NCBI GenBank assembly: GCA_018449715.1
Contig: JAAVVA010000003.1
Location: 248,001-312,000, forward strand
Direction: 5' to 3'
Length of the DNA: 64,000 nucleotides
Source: Acidobacteriaceae bacterium dw_441
GTDB lineage: Bacteria > Acidobacteriota > Terriglobia > Terriglobales > Acidobacteriaceae
The notes beneath the pieces are model-generated. The model did no database searches and was not told where the DNA came from. It worked only from the letters and a program-made list of their open reading frames with translations. Positions 51,396 to 60,636 of this stretch are shown piece by piece; the first letter of the stretch is position 1; each line of letters starts with the position of its first letter. A program made the position numbers and the translations under genes.

Positions 51396-53669
51396 TTAGA
51401 AGACGCGGCCCAGCCCGAAGAACCAGCGGTGGTGGTCGCGGTCGCCGACGCTGATGCCTCCGTAGACGGGCCCAAGCAGCGTCTTGACGACGACGGCAGC
51501 GGCGAAGTCGTTGGGGGTGGAGGGCGTCTGCGCGTTGCCTCCGTACATCTTGCCGACCTCGTAGACTCCGCCCGCGTAGATCGCATCGGCGAAGACCGGG
51601 TTGAGCTGCGCGAGCTTGTGCAGATAACCGATCTGGCCGAGGAAGTAGTCCGTGCCCAGCAGCTCGTTGCGGGCGTAGGCGCTCAGGCGCAGAGGCCCGC
51701 CGAGCGTCAGTCCCGCGAAGCCGAGGTCGTCGGCTCCGAAGCTGGTGCCTCCCTGGACCTGCCCGAAGAGCACATCCTGATTGCGAATCGGGATGAAGTG
51801 CTCCAGCCGCCCGGTGAGCTGCGAGTATCCGGCTGCTCCGTTGGGGCGCTTGGTGAAGTAGTTGTAGTTGGCGACCGCGACGCTGCCCTTCGTGGGAACC
51901 ATCACGTCGTTCTGGCCGAAGTACTGGAAGCGGACGCGACTGACGAAGGGAATCAGGCTGAACTCGCGCTCGCCGTCGGTTCCGATGGTGCGGTGCTCGT
52001 TGAACCACTGGACGTCTTCGCCGACACGCAGCTCGGTGTGCGCGTTGAGGATCATCCCGAGGTCCACGCCGAGGCCGTTGCGGTTCTCGCGGTACTGCTC
52101 GAGCTGCTGCGTGCCTTCGTAGTAGGGATTGACCTGGCGCGAGGCGTAGGCGTGAGGAGCGAGGAAGGTTCGCGAACCCGCGCGCAGCGGCTTGAACAAC
52201 TCGCCGCTGATATCCGCAGGCTGGCCGAGCGTGCCGTTGATGCGAATCTCGGAGCCCGGACCGGCGATGTTGAACAGCGTTGCACGGACTCCGATTCCCA
52301 GCGCGACATTGTTGACATCGTTGGCGAGGATGGGGAAGCCGAGGTTCATGAACGGAGGTCCCCAGACCTTGTTGGTCGGGCGGATCAGCAGGCCGATCTT
52401 TCCGTCGTGCTCCACCATGTTGTAGTTGATGGTGGAGTAGAGGCCCGTTCCCTGAAGCTCGCCGATGCTCTCTTCAAGCTGATCGGGGTCGATGGGGTGG
52501 CCGATGTACTTCTGGAAGTGCGCGTGAACGTCCTGCTGCTGCATTCCGGCGATGCCGTAGACCTCGACGAACTGCGGTACAGGGACGTCGGTGCGGCGGC
52601 GTGCCTTGCGCTGCGCCATGTAGGCGGCCCAGTCGGCGTCGTTCAGGGCATACTTCAGCAGGTCGCTGCTCATCAGCTTCGCGGCGTTGTATCCCAAGGG
52701 GACAATCTGCTCGTTCTTCTGGAAGTCCAGCGTGCCGACCTTGCTGACGTCCGACGAGACGACGATGTCGGAGTTCTTGAGGCTGTTGATCTCGTTGGCC
52801 GCGACCATCAGCGAGACATTGCGGCCGACGACTCCGGTCAGCGTGCTGAGGCTCGCCGGATCGACCGGGCCGACGTTCAGGTACGAGGAGATGATGACCT
52901 GCGCGCCCATCGACTTCGCTACGTCCACCGGGAGGTTATCGACCGCGCCGCCGTCGGAGTAGAGGTCGTTGCCGTGGTGCACGGGAGCGAACATGCCGGG
53001 GATCGACATGGTGGCCCTGAGCGCCTGCGAGAGCGAGCCGTCGTCGAAGATGTGCGGCTGGCCGGTGTTCAGCTCGGTGGCGACGCAGCGGAAGGGGATC
53101 GGAAGGTCGTCGAAGGTGTGCAGGTCCCAGTAGGGCAGCATCGAGCGGTCGAAGAGCAGGCCGACGGACGCGCCGGAGTTGAGCGCGCTCGGCATGGAGA
53201 TGCCCTTCTTCAGGCCGAACTCCAGCCGGTTGGGGTAGGCGAGCTTGTCTTCCTTGCGGCGGTAGCTCAGGTCGGGGAAGGGAATCTGTCCGCTGAGCAC
53301 GGTCGGCCAGTCGATTCTGTTGATGAAGGCCTTGATCTCATCGGGGCTCATGCCTGAGGCGTACAGGCCGCCGACGAGGCCGCCCATGCTGGTTCCGGCG
53401 ACGTAATCGACCGGGATGTGGTGCTCCTCCATCCACTCGATGACGCCGACGTGCGCGAAGCCCAGAGCACCGCCGCCTTCGAGGACGAGGCCGATCTTTT
53501 GTCTGCCTTTGACCGTGGGGGCGGAGGTGGCGCCTTCCGCCGACTGCGAAGAAGAGAACGCCGGCTGCTGCGCGATGGCCGCAGTGGGGAAGGACAGGGT
53601 CGCTGCGAGTGCCAGGATCAGGCCGCGACGAAACGCAGGTCGCAATCTTCCTTCATCGGTTCTCCTCAT
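51396..53669 (-). CDS. Patatin-like phospholipase with POTRA and Omp85-type barrel (type Vd secretion)
   Basis: A 757-residue protein of the PlpD type: a secreted lipase carried by its own outer-membrane barrel. After a signal peptide (residues 16-34), the patatin domain spans about 55-330 with the oxyanion loop EGGGALGFAHVGV, the nucleophile Ser94 in GTSMGG and the partner Asp239 in DGGAVDNLP. A POTRA-like stretch follows (YGIAGMQQQDVHAHFQ), then a 16-strand-type barrel ending VGDRDHHRWFFGLGRVF with a terminal phenylalanine. It should act on phospholipids at the cell surface or in host or prey membranes. Confidence 0.9.
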   Translation of the reverse strand: MRRTDEGRLRPAFRRGLILALAATLSFPTAAIAQQPAFSSSQSAEGATSAPTVKGRQKIGLVLEGGGALGFAHVGVIEWMEEHHIPVDYVAGTSMGGLVGGLYASGMSPDEIKAFINRIDWPTVLSGQIPFPDLSYRRKEDKLAYPNRLEFGLKKGISMPSALNSGASVGLLFDRSMLPYWDLHTFDDLPIPFRCVATELNTGQPHIFDDGSLSQALRATMSIPGMFAPVHHGNDLYSDGGAVDNLPVDVAKSMGAQVIISSYLNVGPVDPASLSTLTGVVGRNVSLMVAANEINSLKNSDIVVSSDVSKVGTLDFQKNEQIVPLGYNAAKLMSSDLLKYALNDADWAAYMAQRKARRRTDVPVPQFVEVYGIAGMQQQDVHAHFQKYIGHPIDPDQLEESIGELQGTGLYSTINYNMVEHDGKIGLLIRPTNKVWGPPFMNLGFPILANDVNNVALGIGVRATLFNIAGPGSEIRINGTLGQPADISGELFKPLRAGSRTFLAPHAYASRQVNPYYEGTQQLEQYRENRNGLGVDLGMILNAHTELRVGEDVQWFNEHRTIGTDGEREFSLIPFVSRVRFQYFGQNDVMVPTKGSVAVANYNYFTKRPNGAAGYSQLTGRLEHFIPIRNQDVLFGQVQGGTSFGADDLGFAGLTLGGPLRLSAYARNELLGTDYFLGQIGYLHKLAQLNPVFADAIYAGGVYEVGKMYGGNAQTPSTPNDFAAAVVVKTLLGPVYGGISVGDRDHHRWFFGLGRVF

Positions 53670-54018
53670 TCGCCGCCATCTCTCCGCTGTTTGCCGGGAT
53701 TCGTGCCGCGATTTCCTGTTATTTCAGGAAGTTCGCCCAGAACTCAATCTTAGCCCGGTTGCGAGCGTTTCCAGCGGACACGTACCCTTCGTGGCACCTG
53801 TCTTCAGGGGAAGAGTTTTGTGGAGCGGTGACGCTGACCGGGTGCCCCATCCTTCCTGACGCCTTTTGTCGGGAAGGATAGGATGGGGGATTCCTATTGG
53901 GGGAAATTTAAAAAACAGAAGCCTGTGCTGGTACGAACGGGGTTCATCCCACCCTTCGCGATGAAACTGCGAAGGATGGGGCACCCGGTCATTCTGCCAA
54001 ACTTCGGCAAAGAAGAGG
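53670..54018. other. 349-base intergenic region with repeat element
   Basis: The stretch between the patatin gene start and the RNase J stop contains no convincing reading frame. Its right half is the inverted repeat at 53835-53991; the left half should carry the patatin promoter on the minus strand, but no clear box pair was found. Confidence 0.5.
53835..53991. repeat. Composite inverted repeat (MITE- or BIME-like)
   Basis: Two 21-base arms, starting TGACCGGGTGCCCCATCC and mirrored exactly at 53971-53991, enclose about 115 bases. Each arm continues into its own small hairpin (CCTTCCTGAC...GGGAAGG on the left, CCTTCGC...GCGAAGG on the right). There is no transposase inside. The core is A-rich. 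Confidence 0.8.
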
Positions 54019-55683
54019 TCAGATTTCGAGGATGACCGGCATAATCAGCGGCCTGCGGCTGGTGCTCTTCTGGATGAAGCGCTTCAGGTCGGTGCGGATC
54101 TTTTCCTTGATGACTCCGTAGTCGGCCTTCTCCTCGCCCGAAGATCCATCCAGCGTGCGCTGCACGACCTGGCGGGCCTCGGCGATCAGACCGTCCTCCG
54201 GAACGGCCATGCCGCGCATGACGATCTCGGGCAGGTTCTCAAGGCGTCCCGTTCCCTTGTTGATCGCAATGATCGGGAGCACGATGCCGTCCTCGCTGAG
54301 GTGGCGGCGGTCGCGAATCACGATGTCTTCGACCACGTCCGAGGCGGTTCCACCAGAGTCGATGCAGACGCGGCCCACGGTGACCTTGCCGGTCTTCGTG
54401 GCCGTGTTGCGGTCCAGCTCCAGAACCTCGCCGTCTTCCATCAGGATGGCCTTTTCGACCAGCCCCATCGACGCGGCCAGCTCCGCATGGCGCTTCAGGT
54501 GGCGATAGTCGCCGTGGACGGGGATGAAGAACTTCGGGCGGACGAGGTTAATCATCAGCCGCAGCTCTTCCTGGCTTCCATGTCCGCTGACGTGGATCAG
54601 GCCCGAGTTTCCATCGTCGTGGATCACCTTGGCGTCGCGGCGCTCGAGGTGGTCGATCACGCGGTAGATCGACTTCTCATTGCCGGGGATGACGCGTGAG
54701 CTCATCAGCACGGTATCGCCCGCGTCGATGTGCGCGAACTTGTGGTTGTTCACCGCGGCGCGGCTGAGGGCGCTCATCGGCTCGCCCTGCGTTCCGCTGA
54801 TCATGATGCACAGCTTTTCCGGAGGGTGGTCCTTGATCTGGCCGGGATGAATAATCAGCCCCGGCGCAGGCTCGATGTAGCCGAGGTCCTGCGCGATCTC
54901 GGTGGAGTTGTCGAGGGAGCGGCCGATGATGGCGACCTTGCGGCCATGCTCGGCGGCAAGCTCCATCGCGAGGCGAATCCTGTGGATCGAGGAGGAGAAG
55001 CAGCTGAAGAAGAGCTTCTTCTTCGTCTGTCCGAAGATCTCGTCGAGGCGCGGGCGCACGGCCTTTTCGCTCGGCGTGTAGCCGCGGCGGTCCACGTTGG
55101 TCGAGTCCTGCAGCAGAGCGAGAACGCCCTGCTTGCCCAGCTCGGCGAAGGCCTGAAGATCGAAGGGCTTTCCGTCGGTGGGGGAGAGGTCGACCTTGAA
55201 GTCGCCAGTGTGCAGCACGATTCCCACGGGCGTGTGGATGGCCAGCGCGACGCAATCGACCAGCGAGTGCGTGACGCGGATGGGCAGGATGGAGAACGGC
55301 CCCAGCGTGACGCGATGGCCGGGGATGATCTCGTTCAGCTCGGCGTCGTCCAGCAGGTCGTGCTCTTCGAGCTTGCCCTCGACGTAGGCGAGGGTGAATT
55401 CGGTTCCGTAAACCGGCACGTTCAGCTCGGAGAGGATCCACGGCAGACCGCCGATGTGATCCTCATGGCCGTGCGTGAGCACGATGCCGCGTACTTTGTC
55501 GCGGTTCTCCGTCAGGTAGCTGATGTCCGGGACGACGATGTCCACACCCAGCAGTTCTTCTTCGGGGAACATCAGGCCAGCGTCGATGACGAGAATGTCA
55601 TCCTGCCAGCGGAGGGCCATGCAGTTCATTCCGAACTCGCCCAGCCCTCCCAGCGGAATCAGCTTCAACTTATCTTGTGCCAT
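54019..55683 (-). CDS. rnj: Ribonuclease J
   Basis: A 554-residue metallo-beta-lactamase/beta-CASP nuclease that matures and degrades RNA with endo- and 5'-3' exo-activity. The zinc motif HGHEDHIGG (71-76 and on), HTGDFKVD, and the beta-CASP motifs SGTQGEP and HVSGHGSQEEL are all present, followed by the C-terminal domain. The gene follows dapD by 27 bases on the same strand. Linkage of an RNase J gene to dapA also occurs in Bacillus. Confidence 0.95.
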   Translation of the reverse strand: MAQDKLKLIPLGGLGEFGMNCMALRWQDDILVIDAGLMFPEEELLGVDIVVPDISYLTENRDKVRGIVLTHGHEDHIGGLPWILSELNVPVYGTEFTLAYVEGKLEEHDLLDDAELNEIIPGHRVTLGPFSILPIRVTHSLVDCVALAIHTPVGIVLHTGDFKVDLSPTDGKPFDLQAFAELGKQGVLALLQDSTNVDRRGYTPSEKAVRPRLDEIFGQTKKKLFFSCFSSSIHRIRLAMELAAEHGRKVAIIGRSLDNSTEIAQDLGYIEPAPGLIIHPGQIKDHPPEKLCIMISGTQGEPMSALSRAAVNNHKFAHIDAGDTVLMSSRVIPGNEKSIYRVIDHLERRDAKVIHDDGNSGLIHVSGHGSQEELRLMINLVRPKFFIPVHGDYRHLKRHAELAASMGLVEKAILMEDGEVLELDRNTATKTGKVTVGRVCIDSGGTASDVVEDIVIRDRRHLSEDGIVLPIIAINKGTGRLENLPEIVMRGMAVPEDGLIAEARQVVQRTLDGSSGEEKADYGVIKEKIRTDLKRFIQKSTSRRPLIMPVILEI

Positions 55684-55710
55684 GAAACTACAATCTTACA
55701 GCAGGACAGG

Positions 55711-56565
55711 TTAGCGCAGGACGTCTTCCAGAATCAGCGAAAGCTCGGTCTTCTCATCGCGGTACTTTACGATGACCGGGGCGGCGATGCTGAGGCCCCA
55801 TTCGGCGCCCTTGCCCTTGGTGACTGACCGGGAGCCGGGGACGACGACCGCGCCCTCGGGGATAACCAGCGGCGACTCCGCCGTGGCCTTGTAGACCTCT
55901 CCGCGGACCAGGTCATACACCGGGGTTCCGCGCGTCAGCACGGTTCCGGCGGCGATGACGGCGCGCTTGCGCACGATGGTTCCCTCGTAGACGCCGGTGT
56001 TTCCGCCGACCAGAGCATCGTCTTCGATAATGACCGGGCTGGCGTTGACCGGTTCCAGAACGCCGCCGATCTGCGCCGCCGCGCTCAGGTGGACGCGCTT
56101 GCCGATCTGGGCGCAGCTTCCGACGAGAGCGTGCGAATCGACCATCGTGCCCTCATCGACGTAGGCTCCGACGTTTACGTAGGCAGGGGGCATCACGACG
56201 ACGCCCTTCGACAGATACGCTCCGCTGCGGACGCTCGATCCGCCGGGAACCACGCGGACTCCCTCGGCCACGCTGAAGTGGCGCGCCGGGTAGGTCGCCT
56301 TATCGACGAAGGAGAGGCTGTCGGGCGAGCCCATCTCGACCATCTGGCCGAGGCGGAAACCCAGAAGGATTCCGCGCTTCACCCATGCGTTGACGCGCCA
56401 TCCGGTCGGAAGCGAGGCGTCGGGCTCTGCCGAGCGCAGAGTTCCCGCTTCGAGCGCACCGCGCAGCTCGGCAAACGCCGCCTCTGCGTCTTTGTTTCCA
56501 ATAGCTTCCGCGCCCTGGGCAAACCAGTGCTCGATCTTTTCCTGCAGCGAACCGTTCAGACTCAC
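55711..56565 (-). CDS. dapD: Tetrahydrodipicolinate N-succinyltransferase
   Basis: DapD makes N-succinyl-2-amino-6-ketopimelate from tetrahydrodipicolinate and succinyl-CoA. The 284 residues have an N-terminal helical domain and a left-handed beta-helix with hexapeptide repeats ([20 protein letters not shown]). The catalytic Asp-Glu region and the family segment [22 protein letters not shown] are clear. It shows that this organism uses the succinylase branch. The gap to dapA is 80 bases. Confidence 0.95.
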   Translation of the reverse strand: MSLNGSLQEKIEHWFAQGAEAIGNKDAEAAFAELRGALEAGTLRSAEPDASLPTGWRVNAWVKRGILLGFRLGQMVEMGSPDSLSFVDKATYPARHFSVAEGVRVVPGGSSVRSGAYLSKGVVVMPPAYVNVGAYVDEGTMVDSHALVGSCAQIGKRVHLSAAAQIGGVLEPVNASPVIIEDDALVGGNTGVYEGTIVRKRAVIAAGTVLTRGTPVYDLVRGEVYKATAESPLVIPEGAVVVPGSRSVTKGKGAEWGLSIAAPVIVKYRDEKTELSLILEDVLR

Positions 56566-56645
56566 GTGTCACCTTTTCCAAAGTTAAATTTGTATGTTTT
56601 TTCGATCCCGGCGGGCGGGACGAGAAGGGTTTAGCGGCGAAGGGC

Positions 56646-57548
56646 TTAGCCCTTCGCCGCGACTTCCTGAAGCAGCCCAAGCTCTGTCGCCAGCGCCTCC
56701 AGACGCTTGCGCGTCGGGTCTGCCACGGGGATCATCGGCAGGCGCAGAACGTCGTCGCCGCGGCCGATCAGCTTCATGACGGCCTTCACAGGAGAGGGGT
56801 TGGGCTCCCAGAAGTGCGCCTGCATCAGGCGGAAGTACTTGCGGTTCAGTTCGCGGGCCTTCGTCCAGTCGCCTTCGAGTCCTGCGCGTACCATTGCGGA
56901 CATCTCGGCGGGGAGGACGTTCGAGGCTACGGAGATCAGTCCCGCGCCGCCGAGCGAAAGCACCGGCAGGGCCAGGGAGTCGTCTCCGGCGAAGACCTTG
57001 AAGCTCTCGGGAGCAGCGGTCAGAATCTCGGTGATCTGCGTGATGTTGCCGCTCGATTCCTTCACGCCGACGATGTTCGGGATCTCGGCGAGACGCAGCA
57101 GGGTTGCGGGCTCGAGGTTGACGCCTGTGCGTCCGGGGATGTTGTAGAGCAGGATGGGAAGCTCGACGGCCTCGGCGATGGCACGGAAGTGCAGGTACTG
57201 GCCCTGCTGGCCCGGCTTGTTGTAGTACGGGTTCGCAGTCAGGATTCCGTTCAGTCCGGGAACCTGCGCCAGCTTCTTCGCCTTGGCGACGGCCTCAGCT
57301 GTGGAGTTATTGGTGCATCCACCGAAGACCGGCACGCGCCCGGCGGCGGCTTCGACGGTGATCTCGACTACGCGCAGCCACTCCTGCTCGGTCAGCGTCG
57401 CCGCTTCGCCCGTCGTGCCGCAGGGAATCAGGAAGCCGATTCCGCTCTCGACCTGCCACTCCACCAGCGACCGGAGCGCAGCCTCATCCACGCTCGAGTC
57501 TCCTCGAAAGGGAGTTACCAGAGCCGTTCCACAACCTAACAAATCCAT
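56646..57548 (-). CDS. dapA: 4-Hydroxy-tetrahydrodipicolinate synthase
   Basis: DapA condenses pyruvate with aspartate semialdehyde. The 300-residue TIM barrel has PCGTTGEAATL, the catalytic tyrosine in LLYNIPGRTG and the Schiff-base lysine near residue 162 in VGVKESSGN. It starts after an intrinsic terminator, so it probably has its own promoter in the 137-base gap, with dapD and rnj following it. Confidence 0.95.
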   Translation of the reverse strand: MDLLGCGTALVTPFRGDSSVDEAALRSLVEWQVESGIGFLIPCGTTGEAATLTEQEWLRVVEITVEAAAGRVPVFGGCTNNSTAEAVAKAKKLAQVPGLNGILTANPYYNKPGQQGQYLHFRAIAEAVELPILLYNIPGRTGVNLEPATLLRLAEIPNIVGVKESSGNITQITEILTAAPESFKVFAGDDSLALPVLSLGGAGLISVASNVLPAEMSAMVRAGLEGDWTKARELNRKYFRLMQAHFWEPNPSPVKAVMKLIGRGDDVLRLPMIPVADPTRKRLEALATELGLLQEVAAKG

Positions 57549-57612
57549 AATGAATGCAAGTTTACCGCGTGGAGCGGGGCTTTAGAATGCGCCACGTCCG
57601 TTTCGTAGCAAA

Positions 57613-57647
57613 AAACGAATACCCCGGCACGGTGCCGGGGTTCGTTT
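57613..57647 (-). terminator. Intrinsic terminator between aminotransferase and dapA
   Basis: CCCCGGCA and TGCCGGGG, flanked by AACGAA and TTCGTT, form a long stem. On the minus strand it ends in a run of T (TTCGTTTTTTG), so it closes the unit ending in the aminotransferase gene and separates it from dapA. Confidence 0.85.
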
Positions 57648-57685
57648 CGCGGAGTCTCCGCCAGTTCGTTGGGGTTTGTTTTGGA

Positions 57686-58933
57686 TTATCCGCGATACAG
57701 CTCGGAAGGAATGAGGTGTTCTGGAAGGTGCAGGGAGGCTCCGTTGACCGTTCCGGGAGGCATGTCCATGCACTTCACGAAGGCGGTCTGGAACTTCTCC
57801 ATCTCCTGCTTGGTGCCGACGGTGACGCGGACGAAGTTGGGCATCGCGGGCCACGAGCGGCCAATCGCGACGTTCTCCTTGACCATCGCGGCCTGGAAGT
57901 CGCGTCCGGGCCGCTTCACGTCCACCATGAAGAAGTTCGCCTGCGAGCCCGGGACGATCTTGTAATTGTGCTTGGTGAGGAACTCCAGCGTCTCCGAACG
58001 TACGTCGCCGTTGATCTTGCGGCGCAGAGGAACGAGGTCCTTGTCGAGCAGGCTGGCGCGGGCGGCGGCGGAGCTGGTGATGGAGATGCTCGCCAGGCTG
58101 CGGGCCGGGGCGGCCACGTTCGTGAACTTCGCGAGGAGGTCCGGACGGGCGATCGCCATGCCGGCGCGGATGCCAGCCATGCCGTAGATCTTCGAGAAGG
58201 TCCTGACGACGATGATGTCCTTGTCGGCGGCGACCTGGTCGATCACCGAATCCTCGTTCGAGAAGTGGTGGTAGGCCTCGTCGACGATGACGACCGAACC
58301 GGCGGGCTTGTTCGCCAGCAGCCAGAGGATGTCCTCGCGCGGAGTGATGGTTCCGGTCGGATTGTTCGGGTTGACGATGTAGTAGGCGCCGGGCGCGGGA
58401 TGCGCCTTCACCATGGCGCGGACGTCATGGGCGAAGGTCGGGGTGAGCGGCACGGGGTACTTCGGAGCCTTCATGGTTTCGGCGGCGCGGAAGCCCTGCT
58501 CGTAGCTGGGGTCGCCGTAGACGAGCGGCTTGTCGGGGCCGATGTTCGACATCAGCGCGAGGTCGAGGGGGCCTCCCGAACCGGGCGTCAGGGCGACGTA
58601 GCCAGGCTTCAGGCCGAAGAGGTCATTGATGACCTTGACGGTCTGCATGGTCTCTTCGTGGTGGTAGCGGCCCCCGAGAGGGGCCGTCTGGCCGATGGCC
58701 GAGAGAGCGGACTGGGCCGGTCCGAGGGGATTCTCGTTCGAGCTGATGATGACCGTATCCGGCGACATCGAGCCGTCCATCCCGGCGGCGGCCATGCCGC
58801 GGCGTCCCTGCGGGGCGGCAGCGGGAGCCTGAACGGCTGCGAGAGCGGGGAACGAGGTGGCGGCGGCAGAGGCGGCCCCCAGAATTCGCATAAAGGACCT
58901 GCGCGATACACCTGTGTAAATGCTGGAACTCAT
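57686..58933 (-). CDS. Tat-exported PLP aminotransferase (HisC-like)
   Basis: A class I/II aminotransferase of 415 residues preceded by a twin-arginine signal (VSRRSFMRILGAASAAATSF). The fold is of the histidinol-phosphate aminotransferase type: SSNENPLGP, NPNNPTGTITP, VDEAYHHF, and the PLP lysine near residue 246 in RTFSKIYGMAGIRAG. Export of a folded, cofactor-loaded enzyme by Tat fits a PLP protein. It lies among asd, lysC, dapB, dapA and dapD, so an amino-donor role in diaminopimelate metabolism is conceivable, but a periplasmic site would not suit cytosolic DapC. I start at the ATG at 58933. Confidence 0.87.
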   Translation of the reverse strand: MSSSIYTGVSRRSFMRILGAASAAATSFPALAAVQAPAAAPQGRRGMAAAGMDGSMSPDTVIISSNENPLGPAQSALSAIGQTAPLGGRYHHEETMQTVKVINDLFGLKPGYVALTPGSGGPLDLALMSNIGPDKPLVYGDPSYEQGFRAAETMKAPKYPVPLTPTFAHDVRAMVKAHPAPGAYYIVNPNNPTGTITPREDILWLLANKPAGSVVIVDEAYHHFSNEDSVIDQVAADKDIIVVRTFSKIYGMAGIRAGMAIARPDLLAKFTNVAAPARSLASISITSSAAARASLLDKDLVPLRRKINGDVRSETLEFLTKHNYKIVPGSQANFFMVDVKRPGRDFQAAMVKENVAIGRSWPAMPNFVRVTVGTKQEMEKFQTAFVKCMDMPPGTVNGASLHLPEHLIPSELYRG

Positions 58934-59327
58934 ATGGCTCCTCCAAAGTCGATGTGCGCGGCGGACGCGCGTGTTTGTAAAGTTTTCCGGGGTGTGAAAC
59001 ACGCGACGCGGGAACGGAGGGTCGCAGATGCTGGATCGGAGGTCGGAACTTCCTGCGGGCGTCTCGGCTCACGCAGCGACTCGATAGGATGGGATCACGA
59101 AGGATGACGCATCAGCCCCGTGATGAGTTTCAATGTACAGCGAAACTCCCCTGGGCGCACAAAAAAATCCCGTTCGTGGTGGAAATCCCAAGGATTTTAG
59201 AGGCAGTGATGCGTTGCGGCTGCGTCCATCGCGGGAAATCTACGTAGAAACACGTATGCCCGGCCTGCGGGTGCGGGCCGGGCATACGTTGATTGCGTTG
59301 TGGTTAGAAAAGGCTAGACCCAGGTGA
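58934..59327. other. 394-base intergenic region
   Basis: This holds the leader of the aminotransferase gene and the end of the aminopeptidase transcript. The right part carries the terminator at 59253-59288. I see no convincing gene; short frames here show no family features. Confidence 0.5.
59253..59288 (-). terminator. Hairpin downstream of the aminopeptidase gene
   Basis: CGTATGCCCGGCC and GGCCGGGCATACG form a perfect 13-bp stem around a loop of about 10 bases, 40 bases beyond the aminopeptidase stop. The following minus-strand sequence has only a short T-run. Confidence 0.65.
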
Positions 59328-60590
59328 CTAGACCCAGGCTCCCTTGCGCATCAGCGGCTCGGCGGTGCCGTCGGCGGCGATGCCGTCCACGTCGATCTCG
59401 GCAGAGCCGATCATCCAGTCCACGTGGATCAGGCTTTCGTTCGCTCCGAGAGCCGCGAGCTGGGCCGAGTCCATCTTTTCGCCTCCGAGGATGCAGGTGG
59501 AGTACGCCTGTCCGAGGGCGATGTGGCTGGCCGCGTTCTCGTCGAACAGCGTGTTCCAGAAGAGGATTCCGCTCTGCGCGATCGGCGAGTTGTGCGGTAC
59601 GAGAGCAACTTCGCCCAGCCGCCGCGCTCCCTCGTCGGTCGAGATAAGGCGGTTCAGGACATCCTCGCCTGCTGTTGCGGTGGCCTCGACGATCTTTCCC
59701 GCCTCGAACCGCACCGCGATGTTCTCGATCAGGGTTCCCTGGTGCGAGAGCGGTTTGGTGGCGCGGACAGTGCCGTCCACGCGGTCCTTGTGGGGAGTCG
59801 TGAAGCACTCCTCGGTCGGGATATTCGGCTGGCAGTAGACGCCGTTTCCGGCGGTCGTTCCGCCTCCGGCCCAGAGGTGATCGTCGGCGAGGCCGACCTT
59901 CAGATCGGTTCCCGGCCCCTTGAAGCGCAGGGCGGAGAAGCGCTTGGCGTTCAGCAGGTCCACGCGCTGCTTCAGATGCTTGCCGTGCTGCTTCCACTCG
60001 GCGACGGGGTCGTCCACGTTGATGCGCGAGGAGGCGAAGATCGCCTCCCAGAGCTTCGCGAGGGCGATGTGCTCGAGGTCGTCGGGGAAGACGAGCTTCG
60101 CCCACTCGGGCGTCGCGGCGGCCACGATGGTCCAGTTGATCTCGTGCCGGGTGATCAGCTCCATCGCGGGCTTGCCTGCCTTGGAGGCGGCGACGTTGGT
60201 GCGGGAGACCTTGGTGGGGTCCTGCTTCGAGAGCAGCGCCGGGTTTGCGCCAGCAATGGCCAGCCGGGCGGCTCCGCTGCGGAAGCCGTTGGCGATGCCG
60301 TCCTGCAGCCACGCCGGGGCGTAGTCGAAGCTGGCATCAGGGGCGTACTGATAACGCGCCAGCACGCTGGGGTCGTCGCCGTAGAAGGTCGTGACCAGCA
60401 GCGCTCCAGCTTTGTACGCCTGCTCGGTGATCCTGCGGGCCAGCGGAAGGGCGTCCATCGGAGCGGTCATAATCAGCTCCTGTCCAGCCTTCAGGCCAAG
60501 CCCGACCTTGACGGCCACCTCGGCCAGACGGTCGAGCTTCTCATCCAGCGTCAGCTCGTCGAACTTCTTTACTGCCTCTGCAACGCTCAT
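59328..60590 (-). CDS. M29 family aminopeptidase (AmpS/PepS-like)
   Basis: A 420-residue metalloaminopeptidase. Family hallmarks in order: NIPTEECFTTPHKDRVDGTV with the first Glu ligand, EVALVPHNSPIAQSG, NAASHIALGQAYS and ESLIHVDWMIGS with His and Asp ligands of the two-metal site. It removes N-terminal residues from peptides in the cytosol. It sits between dapB and the Tat aminotransferase, an unusual place, and might release amino acids or cross-link peptides for reuse. Confidence 0.9.
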   Translation of the reverse strand: MSVAEAVKKFDELTLDEKLDRLAEVAVKVGLGLKAGQELIMTAPMDALPLARRITEQAYKAGALLVTTFYGDDPSVLARYQYAPDASFDYAPAWLQDGIANGFRSGAARLAIAGANPALLSKQDPTKVSRTNVAASKAGKPAMELITRHEINWTIVAAATPEWAKLVFPDDLEHIALAKLWEAIFASSRINVDDPVAEWKQHGKHLKQRVDLLNAKRFSALRFKGPGTDLKVGLADDHLWAGGGTTAGNGVYCQPNIPTEECFTTPHKDRVDGTVRATKPLSHQGTLIENIAVRFEAGKIVEATATAGEDVLNRLISTDEGARRLGEVALVPHNSPIAQSGILFWNTLFDENAASHIALGQAYSTCILGGEKMDSAQLAALGANESLIHVDWMIGSAEIDVDGIAADGTAEPLMRKGAWV

Positions 60591-60636
60591 GGTCGATTCC
60601 TCAGGTTGTTAGACGCTTTGAAGCCATCCGCGCCAG

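Noticed and set aside
51279..53357. 692-residue plus-strand frame opposite the patatin gene
   Set aside because: It is a codon-bias shadow; catalytic residues and barrel of the minus-strand gene are intact.
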